Notes under the pieces: generated by a model
Seen by the model: the letters and a program-made list of their open reading frames with translations, nothing else
Told to the model about the DNA's origin: nothing
Database searches by the model: none
Assembly: GCA_036785705.1 (NCBI GenBank)
Contig: JAWUZG010000084.1
Location: 15,017,501-15,081,500 of the forward strand
Source: Acanthornis magna
Taxonomy: Eukaryota; Chordata; Aves; Passeriformes; Acanthizidae
DNA length: 64,000 nt
Direction of reading: 5' to 3'
Position numbers and translations under genes: made by a program
Shown here: one piece after another, positions 25,701 to 39,800 of the stretch
How positions within the stretch are numbered: the stretch's first letter is position 1
Layout: the number at the start of each line of letters is the position of its first letter

Positions 25701-28700
25701 GCAGGTGAGGAGTAGGGGAAATTCATTCATTTTCATGCACCCAAAAGCCAAATACATGTGAAATGGGAATTTGTTTTGTTTTGTGACTGTCTGGTAAAGG
25801 AAGGGCTCTTCAGAAGTGGGATGAGTACCATGAAGTCAAAATGTCCTGAGGTAATGGTAATTGCTGGTATGGCAAGGGGTCATTCACCTGCATCAGAAGG
25901 AATTCTGTTAGAGTCAAACAAGGTGCATCCGAAAAACCCCAGATCATTGGTTTTGTTGTTGGAGACCATCAGTGCCCTTGGGAGGTGATCTCCTTTCCTG
26001 CCTCTTGTTGTCTCCGGTGATACAGTTAATTTAGTCTTTGCCCCACACTCTCTTTGGAAGGCTTCTGTACCAGCACTGACTGCCCTCATCCGTGCTGTGA
26101 CATGCCCCTGGAAGGTTGAAACCATGGCTACCTATGGTATCTACACCACTTCTTTGTTTGCATTGAAAATGAAGGTAAGAGCCGAAGTACCTGATAACAG
26201 ATGATGCCTATTTGGTATAGCAATCTTTTGTTACTGGTGGGTCATAGTGGAAGGATAAAGCAAAAATAGCAGCAGCTTGATGTAAAAATCCAGTAGTCTT
26301 GTTAATATGTAGTCTGTATTATGGGGCAGAAACACAAAGAGCACCTCCAGAATTCTTCCTGCTCTTTAGCGTGTGAACAAAAGGGAGTTTGTCAGGAGTG
26401 GTATCTGTGAGGGACTTGATTTGGCAAGGAGCCTTAGCTTAAGTGTCACATCTCTCAGCTATGGAGTCATCAGGCAACTACTGTTATACCAAATCATCTG
26501 ATTTAGGGCCTAAGCTTCCCCTGTTATGTGTGAGAACAGTTACTGCCTGAAAGGGTGATTTAGGAAACCCAGAAGGTAGATCCATGAGGTCAACAGATGC
26601 TTAGGAGAAATATATAGTTTAAGCTTTATCCTTTGTCTTCCATGCCAAGGAGAACATCTGTTTCATCTCGGGATATACAGCAGTGAATCTCCTTTTTTAT
26701 ATTCCAGCTATTAATTTATGCAGAGCAGAGAAGATACTGAGATACTGAGTCCTGCCCCAGAAGGGCCAGCAGACCAAAAGCTGGATCACTTCTCTTGAGA
26801 TGTCCTGGCTTCAGGTCTGTCAAGCAGACAGCATCACTGAGCCTGACCTTTGTCTGAAGGATGCTGTCTATGCAAGACAAAGGGATCATGAAAGCATTGT
26901 TTAAATTTGTTTTACATGTGGCCTGCCTGTGGCAAAGGCAAAGGAATGGTTCAGTGGATGAATTAGATGGGAAACCATGTGCAAGGCGGCTGCCAGGCTG
27001 TTTGGTCTCTGAGACTTAGGCAGTCTCCTCGCTAGAGGAGGGAAAAAGAAGAGTATTCTGTTGGTAGACACTAAAACATCTTTAGGATTAGATGGGAGTT
27101 GAGGGTTGACATTTTGGAAGTCAGTATTTGAATCAAGGTTTAGTTATCTAAGTCTCCCTCTAGCAAGATGTTGAGACATTTTTTGGACTCTGTTAAATTC
27201 TGTAGATGAAATCAGAAAATGCTCCTGGAAAACAGCTCCATTAGACTTTGCCTCAGCTCTTTCATTTGCCAGCAAGCTGCTGCTTCTCAAATAAGAGCAA
27301 TGATTTTTTTGCAGGGAGTTGTTGAAGTAAATCAAACAAATATTTCAGGTATTCCTAAAGTGCCTCACACTTCACATTTTCTCTCCTGAAGCATGAATCC
27401 TTGATTGCTTCCTTAATTAGTACTTTTAAAATCTCTCTATACTCCCATTTATAAATAAATCAAAATAGATATTCAGAGTATCAATTTATCAGGCACTCAA
27501 TGTGCACCCTAGAAAAGCAAATTTAACACCTGTGCATGCAAGGAATGAGTGCTCCCCACAAACTCCTGAGCCACTGACTTTGGTGGTGGCAATGGAACAT
27601 CCAGGAACATCTCTCATAGCCCAACTTCATTAACAAGGATACAAAAAAGCCATGAGAAAAATTAATTGCTTGTGCAATTACATTTAATTTTCTTTCTAGA
27701 AGGTTTCCCAGTTCACTTGGCAGCTATTCTTTCTCCTTCTTTTTTTTTTTTCTTTTGCCAATTCATGCTTTCTTTCATTTTTTTCCCATTCTTTCTTGGT
27801 CCTTTTGAATGAACAAAAGCAGTCCCACAACGGAAGGCTAATGTATTCATAGTTTTGCTGCTTCTTGGCTGATAGAATAAGCTGAAAAAATTGCTGCCTC
27901 CTATTGTTTACTGAGAATCTTTGTTGTGCTTTGTAGAGTTGAAATGAGTGCTGTCTCGTGCCCTCTGCTCCCCATCCTTACAGAACAGAGCCTGTTGTGT
28001 GGAACCTGTTCAGGCTGGAGATGGTGGGAAGGCTAAAGTTCAAGTTCACAGACCCAAAAGTAAGTTACAGAAATGATTGCTTGTTTGAGCGTTTGCTTGC
28101 TTGCTGCTGCCTTTTATTCTCCTTGATCTAAGTGCAGTGTATTGTTAATGCCTATCTGAACATTGCATTAAACTCTAATTAAGCCTGCCAATCAAAAAAC
28201 TCAGAAAGCAGGCTTCTAATGTGCCTTAGCAGTAAGTTGTATTTTCACCCTCCATTTTCTGACTATGAGCATGTAATGGGTTTGTGAGGGTTTGTTGTTG
28301 TTTTGTGTTTTGTTCATTTTTTTTCTGAACTGCAGACAAATACTTAACGAACTTATACCCCAATGTTTAGCTTAATGTCTATATTTCATTATAAAATGGC
28401 TTTGAACAAGCATCCAGTGAATGGTCCAGACCTTACCAGGCTGTAGCTAAGGTCACACTGGAGGATCACAGTGAACTCAAAGCTTGGCTCTTCATGCAAT
28501 GTCAGAAAACATGCTAGTGCTAACATGATTGGGCGAATATGATAAATAATTCCATAAGGTGTTTTTGTAAACAGGAAATTATTAGAGTACTGGATTCTCT
28601 ATCTGTCATTGGAGCAAGAGCCACCAATAGTTACAGCTAGTGTAAATCCTAATTTGCTAACCAAAATCCAAAAGTGGAAGTATCAAATGATGTGGCTTTG

Positions 28701-31700
28701 GACGTTCCACTGAGGCATCAGGAGAGAGGAAGCTGGAGGTCAAAGCCACCATCTAGTAGTACAGTTTTGTAAACAACCCTAAAAGAAGAGAGGTGGTTCC
28801 TAGTCCCCAACGTATTTGTTGAATAATGCATATTGGTAGGCCTGAGATAACAGTATTCGGTACAAGATTTTCATGATTGTAAGGAAAAACAAACAGGGAT
28901 CACACATCACCAAAAAAGTCCCAAATGTCAGTAAGTAATTTCCTTTCAGAAAGACACCAGAAGCTTACCTGCCTTATTTTGCTATAAATCAAACAGGATA
29001 AAATAATAGCATAAACCAGACACTAAAGTGAGACTAGCCGAGTTACCCCAATAGGTCTTTCCCATCTCTAGCACACAGCATCTGCTTTCCTGTGGAGCCC
29101 AGTGGTGGTTTCTGCCCTTTGGAACTGCTGAGTCTCATGCTCTAGTGCTTGTGAAGTTTACATCAAGTGTGGAAGTTGTGTAGCAGTGGTAAGCCAAAGC
29201 CAGGCATCCAAAAGGCCATGGAGGAAGGTTCTGTCTAAAGACATGCGGCTCCCAGATTGGATATCCTGGCTCATGGACCTTAATAAGAGACCTCAATAAG
29301 AGACCTCAGACTAATTAAACTTTAATACTATGGTTAGGGAAGGCTGACAGCTCTGCTGTAGCCTGACCCATTTCTCAATGTGCTTTTGTGCCTGCCTGAT
29401 TTTTTTCCCCTTCCTTCCCCTGCTGTAATCCTTATGGAACATCTGTCCCAGCCAGGAACAAATGGACACTTGTTCTCTGGATGCCTCATCCTTGTGTCCT
29501 TGTTGGTACTCTTAGGTCCTGAAATCCTTCCGCCCTTTGTTCCTCTGCCACTTTCCCCCCCGCAGCTCCATAAGACTTGATTAATCCAAACGCTGAGATC
29601 CTGCAGGTGCTGGAGTTATTTTTAGCATTAATGTTTGAGCTCTGCAAAGGGTAGATGAAGATTTATGATTTTGTCTCCTACAAATCTCATGGCTTTTCCT
29701 TTCTCTTCTACAACTTGGATGGATTCTAACACCCTCCCAAATACTCCAAATTACGTTTTATTTCTTTAATTAAAGAGCTGTGAGAGCCAGCAGTTTTGCC
29801 TCATGACTGTGGGTCAGAGTGGGTCCCGCATCCCTTCTGAAGTTCAGAATGTTCAGCTCTTGTTTGTGGACATTACGAGTCTTCATCCTGGAAAGAGCCT
29901 TTTGAGCACTTTCTGTGGCGAGCTGGGAGAAGAAAGGCTACTTAAGCATCTGATCACCAAAACACAACTTTTGTGGCAGACACTTGCTTTATTTTCTACT
30001 TTAATATTTTCATCCACTATTCCCTTTCCCCCTTTAGCTAATACACCTGTGCTTGAACTTCAGCAGGCTCTGAATTTGTGCTTGTGAGAGAACAGGGGAA
30101 AAAAACTTTTTCATTAAGAAATGTCAAGAATTAATTAGTGTCTCTCTTTGCTTGTGCCTTGGGTGTTACTCTTCTTCCTGGGCTCTGCACATTCAAGCAT
30201 GACCATGGTGTTGCAGTATGACCAGGATACAGCTCTTGCCATGGATTTTTTTCCTCAAGTCGGGCATGCCATACACCATAGCTGTTTCCTGGTACACCTA
30301 AGTCTTACATCGCAAACGCATGTTTGCACCCCACTTAAAATTAATTTGATTCATCAGGGAGGCAAATGTAACTACCATATATTTTCCAGCATGTGTTTAG
30401 CCATGCAGGTGTGCCCACTTGTACCAGTTGGGAGCTGCTGTTTTCTCCATGTCCTCCTCTGGCTTGAAGTACTCATCCCCATACACAGGGAGAGCTGCAT
30501 TCCTGGTTTGTGGGGGCACAGAATGCTCCTTGATGAAGAATCAGGAAAAATTATTGCTATCTAATTATTCTGGTTTTCTGAAAGCAAAATTTCTCTTTGG
30601 TGCAACATTTCCTAAAACCTTGATGATTATCAGTAATGCCTAGTGATGTGCCTTTTCAGCGATGTTGTAGGCTTTGGGAAGTTTGGGGGATTTTGTGGCT
30701 CTGGACACAGGAGTAGTTGCTGTGTAGGAAGACCCCACTTCTTCCTCCACTGAGCAAGGTTTGCAGCGTGGCTGTGCTGTGGTGCCAGCCATTGTAGGAC
30801 TAACCAGCTAGGGGTGTCTCCAATTATACATTTCCTCATACAAACATGAAATCAATACGCTGAAGCAATTAACTAGACTTCATAAACTTCAGCTGGCAAG
30901 CTTTCTGGAGTCTGTTCAAAAAAGGCAGCTGGGTTGGCTGAGAGGGAACTAAGCTCAGGGCATTTCTTTTGTTTTCACTGGTGAGGACACAGGCAAGCTG
31001 AAAGGGGAGAAGATTTAATTACCTTGTTTCAACCTCAACTTTAAAAAAACTTTAAAATATAATTCGAAGATGTCCCTATATCTTCAGTGCTATCAGTGGA
31101 GAAATTAGTCTTTTTAACATCTGAGTAGGATTAAAAATTTGCCCATATTCCCTATCATCACCAACACCTCTTTTTTGTAGGAATCAGTGAGTTAATTCTG
31201 GTAACTTCTGGTTTTTCAAATGGTGGTTTTTTTGCCTGAAGAGCTGAATGAGATGATGGTTGTTTTGACAGGCAGACCAAAGCTGTCAGGCTCCTTTTCC
31301 CTCTAGGTGACTATGCTTCATATTCCTGGTGCCAGATAGTGTTTGACATTTAATTTAGGCCCCTCAGTGCCTGCATATAAAACTTACCATGATAATAGTG
31401 ACAAAGTGTCCGAGTGCTGGATTTGACAGACTTTTCTTTCCCTCTCTGGGTACATCCCCATGCCCAGTTTGGGCTGAAAGATCTGACTTGAATTGAGGAG
31501 GAGATTTAACCCTGAATTTTTTAAAATTAATTGAGAAGGCCTTACTTGAAGATAAATATCTAAATATGAATCTTATTCCGGCTATGAGATCTTTCACTGG
31601 CTCACTCCTAAGCTGGCAGGCAGAATTTATTCAGAGGAGAAGGAGTGGATGAGGGATAGTGTCAGCAGAAGAAAAGGACCTTCTGTATGTAATTCATCCA

Positions 31701-32866
31701 ATTATTCATTTTCTTACAAAATAGCACATACTGTATTGATCAGTAGTGCATTTCCCGTAGAAAAAAAAGTGCTAATAGTATCCATAAGGCTGTGTTGTAC
31801 TGAGGAGGAGATAAACTGCATTTTTTTTCTAAAATCATGTTTAGCTGCATCTGTGTTGAGGGTGCTGTAGTCTATCCTGCAGGGGAAAGTAGGTCAGGTC
31901 AGCAGTTCTCAGGAGAGGTCAGTGATGCCATGGCAGCTTGTCCCCTTTGGGGAGCATGGGCTGCACTGTTCTGGAGGGTGCAGTGGAGAAGCAAATGACA
32001 GGGACAATATGTCTGTCTTTCATAAACAGACAAACTTGGAAAGAGCTGAGGTGGCAATGCTGGGGCCCAGGCTGTGTCAAGTCAGCAGTGCATTGTCCTT
32101 GCAGCTCCTCTCCCTGGTGCACTTCCACAGGCTCTCTGCAGCAGCAGGAGCTGAAGGTTGTGGTGTCAGTGCCTCAGGATCTTAAACATGTTATTTTTAT
32201 GCCTAACATACACATGGTAGCTGTCCTGCCCTCTGACTGCAGAAGGCTGATTTACTCAGTGGTCATTTAATTGTACAAAAGGCGTCACAGAAACAATCAT
32301 TGTCTCAGGAGATAGAGGGACACAGTGGAAACTGAGCCAACTTATTTTCTCCTTTTGCCTTCCACCATTTAAAAATGCCCTGTTAGTGTGATCAACACCA
32401 ATGTTTTGTCACTTGTGTTAGTTGAACGGTAAGAAAAAGTTGTGGTGACTCATGATTTTAATGTGGAAATTAAAATATTATTCGTCAGTTTGTGTTGGAG
32501 ACAGTCCTGGTGGAAAGCAACTGGGAGGCAAATTCTTACAGGAAGATAAAAATTGTTTTACAGAGTGTCTAGAATCCAATGTGCTTCCCATGAAGAAGTT
32601 ATGTGCCCAGTTCTACAGCACAGACTAGAAAGAGTATATGGGTAGTGTTGGAAGTCTTTTAATTTAAAGTGAGTGGGCATGGCATAATATAGGGGAATGG
32701 ATTTTCTCTGAGCAGAACAAACATTGCACATCAGGCTATCAAAATAGTGCCTGCCTGCATGAAGGCCCCCAGCTCCTTGTGTCACTTCCAACAACCCGCT
32801 TCCTTTGTAATTGTGTGGACTGCACTTGTTTCTCTCCAGCTCTTAGAAGTTGATAAGATAGCTATT

Positions 32867-32914
32867 AAAAAAAAAAAATCCAAAACTCAAAAAAATAACA
32901 AACAAAAAAACCCC
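32867..32914. repeat. A-rich low-complexity tract
   Basis: A run of about twelve A followed by AAC-type units and CCCC. Simple sequence only; the short Lys/Asn-rich frame across it is not a gene. Confidence 0.75.
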
Positions 32915-33624
32915 ACTGAGATTGCCCTGTTATTCTTGGAGAATCCTATGGCTGCTTTGGGATATGTGTGATGGAAAAGGTGTGTCGTTGTTTAAGGTGT
33001 GGTTAAAGCACTGTGAAGAGACAGCTCACACAGAGAGGCTGAAAGTTCACTGGTGAAACTTAGCTCCAGTGCATACTTGTATTCTTGGGATCAAGAAAAG
33101 CCAGTGGGGACTAGCCAGGATCACCACTGCCAGTCCACATCCCAAAGAATCTGCAAATGTGCTTCTTTTTTGTTCATTTTCTGTGTCAAGATTGCTTAAC
33201 CTGCATTCCAGAGCTTTTAATATCTCAGCAGATAGACTTGTCTGAGGGATGGCTGGCAGGTCTTTGCCTTGCCTTGCTCAAACCTCACTCAGGAGTTGTT
33301 TTTAGGCCACTACCACCTTTTTGCAGAAGCTGTTGTGTTGCACACTCTGTAGTGCTGTGGCAGAGTAGCTCAAGGAGCATGGCTTAGGCTTTTGCAGGAG
33401 ACACACCTCTGTGATAGCAGGAGTGGCTCTAATGAGAGCAGGAGCTGAGGCGGTGGGGCTCGCAGGGGGCTGTCTGCAGCAGGTTGTAGCCACTTCCACA
33501 GCCATCCCATTGGTGCTGCCAGACCAGAACACAGAAACCTACAAAAAATTCAGATGGAAAGATTTTCCAGGAAGCATTTGAAGTCTGCCCTTCCCTCAGG
33601 GCAGGATCATTTGTGAAACAGATA

Positions 33625-33870
33625 TTTGTCTAACCTTTTAATGCAAACCTTCAGTGGTGGTGCTCCACTGCCTCTTTGGGAAGTCAGTCCAAGTCTGTTA
33701 CTACCTTGAGGATTAGAAAGCCTTTCTTAATGTCTTTTTTAAAATATTCCTTGCTGTAATTTAAATCCACTATTATTAGCTCTTGAGTATTCCTACCACT
33801 ACCACCCTCCATTTTTCATTAAGAATAACTATTGCAAGTACTTATTCCTTATTAATAAGTGGCTTCTTCA
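33625..33870 (-). mobile_element. Ancient CR1/L3-type LINE 3'-end remnant
   Basis: The + strand resembles the complement of old CR1-like 3' ends: a block reading GGTGCTCCACTGCCTCTTTG, then CTTTCTTAATGTC and CCTTGCTGTAATTTAAATCC in the usual order. Divergence is high, far more than in the 15.4-kb copy, so the insertion is old. The boundaries are approximate and the subfamily is not resolved. Confidence 0.55.
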
Positions 33871-36800
33871 GTGTTCCCACTTGCAAAAGTGCTTCATACC
33901 AGAAGCTCTAACATGAATTTCAGATTACTTCATTAAGTAAAGTGGGGGAGGGTTGGCGGGATCTGGCTGAAGCGATCTAGAATAATTAGCTGTGCTATTA
34001 ATATGTCAGGCACATAGAAGCACTATATGATAGTGCCATTAATGAAATGACAAAGCAGAAAGAAGACATTTGCCAGTTTTTGGTGTAATTGCACGGGCTG
34101 CTCTAAGACTTTACATTGCCTCAGCGGGATAGCAAAAAGGAGGTGAAGGGGCTGATGAATTGCAGGAAGAGGAAGCATTGGTTACCTTACCTCAGGTACC
34201 ATAAATGGACATTAGTTCAACCATCAGTGGTAAGGGAAGTCATCAGGGTTCTGGTTCTTTGAGAATCTTGAGCAGAGAAAGCATCTGACTTTTTAGTGGA
34301 CCTAAGGGTAAAAGGTACAGGAAGATACACTGGAACTTGGGGAACAAAGATTAAGTGCCACAGAAGGATAAATACACTGAAGCAGGTCCAAAGAAGAAGG
34401 AGATATGAAAGTAGTTGTGAGGAGGCGCTGAGAGCACAGAATTATTAGGGCTGTGGGAAAGATACTGGAGAGTTTCCCACTACCAGACCAGGAGCTCATG
34501 CTTTTGTTGCAGCTGCTGTACAGCAGAGCAGGGAGCAGCAGGGATTAGGTACAGCTAATCCCACACTGCATGAGTTTGGCATGTGCATGTCAATGTTTTG
34601 AGTGTTAATTATGACTGGGCAGCATCATACTGCAGGCCTGCTGGGCAGAGTTGCTCTTAGACCATGTGTTTCTTTATCATTTCCTTATTGAGGTTTATTA
34701 TTTCACAGCAGAGAAATTAGAACCTGGTTTGGGATGTTAAATAAATAGATATGCTCTAGCAAGACACAAAGTGTCAGCTGACTATGTATAAAATTGAGAA
34801 CTCTTCAGCTGTGTTGAAAAAGAACTGTTGTTCCTTATTTCAGCTTTATACATGTCAATCTACCTGGCCACTCCAAGCAAGCGGCTATCAGAAGGTAAAG
34901 TGCACATTGTGCTAAGGAGATGCTAAGCTGTTGTTAGAGACGTGTTTCTGAGTGAACTAAACTCTGTGTTAAGCAGATGAACCTGGATATATGTAAAAGA
35001 CTGTCCCTGAAATTGCTGAGAAGGGGGAATATTGTAATTGCCTGCTTTTTACACTCATGAGTGTCTGGGCCAGAAATGCAGAAGTGTGTTTGTCCCATCC
35101 TGTCAGCTGCCTGAAAGAGCCGGCAGGCTGCCTCTGCTCTCTCTCAAGGACTGCACAAGGTGCAAAGCAACAGAGGTGTGAGAGCCAGGAGACATGAACT
35201 CAGTGTCTTGTCAGCTGTAAACTTGGTCTGACCCTGGACAAATCACTCATCCCAGGTGCCTGGGTCCCTCTCGGCTGCTCAGCCCTGGTCACATCACAGT
35301 GCTGCTGCTGTGGGCAGCGACTGTGGATGAGTCCTCCACAGTTCTGCAGTTGCTTAGTGCAGCTGCTCTGTGTCTCACTTCTTGTATTACGTGACCTGTT
35401 GTTCTCAAGTGAAAGATTTCATTTCCTTTCTATAAAGTACAGTGGTTGAAGTCTTACAGGGTTGCATCTCACAGATCCATGAAATTGAGAATAAGCTTCC
35501 CTTTGAACAGCCAGATTTTTTAAAAACCTAGCAGAACTGTTAAAGCTATGTTAAAAAAAAAAAACAAACGCAAACCACTAAAACAAGGTAAGTTAACTGT
35601 CCATCTGCATTTTCCTCTTTGAGGACCCAACAAGTGTACTGCAAAAGGCATGTGTGGTTTAAAAGCAAAGTAGAATTTGATGTCCTGATCACTTGCTGGT
35701 GCTGCTATGTTTTCATTAAGGCTTTACTGTGCTTTCAGGGCTTTTGGACAAAGGCTGAGGTCTTTCTCCCTTCATTAATTCCCTGGTCCACTGAGGAGCT
35801 AAGACCCCTTTGACAATTTTATTTGGTACGTGTGGAGACTGTGGACCAGGGTGGATGTGGCATTTAGCATCACGTGCGGATTAAAATATGTCCTTGCCAC
35901 CACTGAGTGTGGCATCCAGAGAGCAGGAAGGTGACCCTTGGCTGCAAAAGGGAGTGCTCCTTCACAGCAGACAACTTTGCCCAATGGGGGATTTCCAGCA
36001 TGGGTGATGAACAATGCCAGGTACGGATCTGGTGGAGAAGGGAAATCTCCTCACCTGCTGCTGGCATCTGCTCCAGTAACGGGGCACAGAACTGTTTCAG
36101 CAGGACAGACCCAGCTCTTTCAATTTTTTTTTTCATTTTATTTTTACGTTCAGTTATTACTTGACAAGCTGCCATTGTTTTCTGAAGAACATAAGCAAGA
36201 GAAAGTAAGTTACTTTTTTTTTTTTTAACTGTGTATAAAGCAATAAAACTTGGAAGGTACTTTGAGAAGTAGAAAAAAGGTGCTTCAGTAGCTTGAGGGC
36301 TTTCCTCCATGACATGAAAAAGATGGATCCTTTCCAGGAAGGCATCAGTGCCAGATTCTCCTAATAAAGTTTGGGTTTATCTTTCATTCTGGAAAGTCCC
36401 ATTTAGGCAACATAAGTGGGAAGACTGCCTGCCTTCTTTCTGTGCATTTTGTTGTAGGTGTGAGTACTCTAATTTTCCAATGCAATGCTGAATTTAACCA
36501 TGCAACAGTTGGTGAGTAATGTGGCAGTCACAAGTTGTTGAAAGTTACAGTAGTTTTGCAGTAGTGTTGGAAGTAGGTAGCTCTAAAGTGTAAGACATGG
36601 TGCTGTCACATTGCTGCCAATTCCCTGAATTCTCAGGAAGCTGCATACAGCACCTCCTGCAAGAGAGATATTAAATTTAAATTCAGACTGGAAATGCGTG
36701 GTTATTCAACTATCCCTGTGTGCAGAGAAAATTTTCAGGTATGTGCTACACAAGCATCTGAAGCTCCAAAAACAATTAGCTGACAAGCAGATACCCAGTA

Positions 36801-39800
36801 AGTGCCACTGAGAAATACCTCCACCTGACTTGTCTCTTTTTTTTTTTTTTTTTTAATTCTCTCAAATAAATGAAGAGAAAAGCTGGACTGAAAATAGTGT
36901 GAGGATTGCAAATTCTCTCAAGGCATTACCCTTACTTAGAGTAATCAAGTTTTATTTTGGGAAGAGCTCTGTGTGGAGGGTATTTTTGGCACTTGGTTCC
37001 AGTTACCTAATTAAACTTCTCAAAAAAACAGCAACAAAATGCATCACCTCTGGAGCAGACCAGAGCTTTGGAAAGCAGCCAGATAAACTGACTGAGAACA
37101 AATAGAGAAATTCCCATTCCAAGTTTATAAACTTTAAAATTGGATGGGGTAGGTCTCCAGTGACTTGTTGTTGCTGTGCAGAAAGGGCAGGGCACGAAGA
37201 GGATGTCCCCTTGCTCTTTTGCTTACCTTTCTCCTTTTCAAAACAGCAGCCATTCAGATAAGTGTCTAAAATTATGCTCCTGTCTTGATTTTTATTATTA
37301 GATCTCCACTTTCAATTCCATTGCTCTGGTGAGATCTTACTGGAAGACACCTTGTGAGCAGTTGTGAAGAGAACTTTCCGCACAGGCTTCCACCAGTATT
37401 TAACCATGTTAATTAGAAGCAAACTGGTAGCAGAGAAAGTTATGTGCTAGTACCAGTCTTGCCCATCAGTCAGTGTTAGCCTGTGCCAGTTCAAAAATGC
37501 TCTCTGTGGATACCATCTAGCATGACCTATAAAGGATTTTATTCTTCTCTCTCTTGCAATTGCAGTAAGAAATTTTAGTAGTACATCTATTAAGGTCACC
37601 TTAACACTCTGTCCTAAGCAGTTCTAAGCAGATTATATTATTACCAAATAACAAGCATTTTGACTGAAATTTTCTGTCTGAGCTATCTCACCATGTTGTC
37701 ATCCAGACAAAAAAATGTCCAGCCTTTTCCAGCAACAGGTCTAGGAGGAGAGCATTGCTTTACATTAAACCAAATGGGCAAACGCATCTTGGCAGCTGCC
37801 TTCTTATGAGCTAGTGTCCTGAGAGCTTGTTAGCCAGTTCTGGGATTTGGCACTCTGGAGTCATGAGTGACCATTTCCCCTTCTGTGAAAATTTGCCCAG
37901 TTTTAAGCCATATTGTGTGTATGCAGCACTGATTTCCAAGTTTTCTTGATGAACATTAAGGTTTTCTGTTCACTGAAAGGCTAAACCAGTCCCCTCAGTT
38001 ACCACTGCCCAGCCTGCTGAGGAGCAGAGCAAGTGACGATGGACATGCCATGCATTAGTTAGAGACAGGGGAGGAGAGATCAGAAGCAGTCAAGCAAGTA
38101 GGAGGAAAGGCAGGACAGCCTGTGCCTGGGAAAGTGTGCCATGTCCTATGTCCTCTGGAGAGGAACTCATGATTGCTGTCAGCCAGGATCTTAGCTCGCT
38201 CTGCTGCCAGAGCTTGCGGCCTGACTCTCCCTCTGTCTTTTGCCATGTTCCTACTGGGCAATCCAGATAAAATTACCCAAGTTTTCCCCTGCATCAACTT
38301 CCTGATCCAGCTCCCCATGACATGACATGACATGGCATTTCAAAGGAAGCAGGAGTACGGGCTGAGGAGGCTGCACTTCCCTGCAGGCACATGTCCTGTA
38401 AAACTTGCTGGCAGTTAGCGCAATTGAACTCCACTGGCAGTTTGCTTTATTCTTCTCCAGCTGATCAATACAAAGGCCAACTACTGTTACTCCTGTAAGA
38501 TGATGTGTTTGTCCAAGTAAAGGAGGTCTGTGAAGCAGGTTGGTAGGCAAAGCATTGCCATTGATCTCTGAGGGTGACCATATGAGATCATTTTAGGATA
38601 CTTTTGTTCTGTGGGGTGTTTTTCAGAATTTCTTCTTGCGGTTAATTTTGATTTTGACTTATATATGTAGAAAAGATCATTACTGAGACTGCAAGTAGTT
38701 TTGACCATGGTAGACCTGCTCTGAGATTAATGAGGTTAGAGAAGAATGAAAGTTACTGAATCCCTTCATGTTTGTCTTAGAGGCCATACTGTATGGAGTG
38801 GATGGAATAGCAAAGGAGAAAAAAAAATGATGCAATTAAGGCAATTACACGAGTTGGTATAGGGAATTTTTTTCTTCTCACCTCTCCTCCCCCCTCAAAA
38901 AAAACCCCAATGGATACTTTAAGAATATCTCCTGATTATCTTAATTGAAGCAATTCTAATATTTAAACATTGTCATCCTCTTTTTACATTTCCAAAGTGC
39001 TCAGCCCTCTCAGCAGCTTCTTAGAAGTTCATACAAAGGTATTCCTTTCATTTGTGACTCAATTCTTAAAGTGAGAAGAGGACCCTGTTGGGAGGTTATG
39101 TCCTTTTGTCCAGAACACTGAGTCCCAAATAGACCCTGAACAGATGAGATTTTACCTCATATACTCTGCGCAGCTCAAGTGCATGTAGGTGAAGGAGGAA
39201 ATTAGATCAAAGCTTCCATTTTACTAAGTCTATGTTCTCTGTATATACAAGGCACAAAGATGGTCTCTGCCCTGAGGAGCACTGGAAGCCACTCTGAAGA
39301 AAGGTCATACTCCTTTTGTCTGCAATTTTTCCCTGAGTTCAAGTACCTTTGCAAAATTCACAGAACTGTAAGGATACTGCACTGTGCTCTTTGTGGGGTG
39401 ACCCAGGAAAGTAACTCAAACTGCATTGAGCGAAAATGGTGGTGCATGCTTCCTCAGGTGTCCACATGGAATATATTGTACCAGGGCCTGCTAACAGCAG
39501 TTTTAAGTGAGTTTTGCATTTAGAGTAAGTTTTGGATAAGAGGATTGTGTTAAAAGACTTGACAGAAAAAGGGGCAAAATTCCTGGGTTCTGAGATGACT
39601 TTTCTTCTGATAATGAGGGAAGTAAGATGTCCATTTCGGCACTGTTGCACTGGAATTGCTATAGTCATGCTACTTTCCCCTGAAGTAGCCCAGTTCTGAC
39701 TAGTGAACAAGAGCAGCTACTCACAAACCTGGTCCCACCACTTACCTGTGGATAATGTGGATAGCAGCCTCTCCAAGTTTCAGTTCATAGTCACATCTCA

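Larger units (their letters stand above)
15523..33624. other. Intergenic DNA, no gene recognised
   Basis: About 18 kb without a convincing exon. Two patches are GC-richer than their surroundings, 17880-18310 and 22790-23110, and both carry overlapping open frames in several phases, which suggests composition rather than coding. AT-rich candidate conserved blocks lie near 27640-27700 and 28120-28210. A T/G-rich tract is at 19.7 kb. Confidence 0.5.
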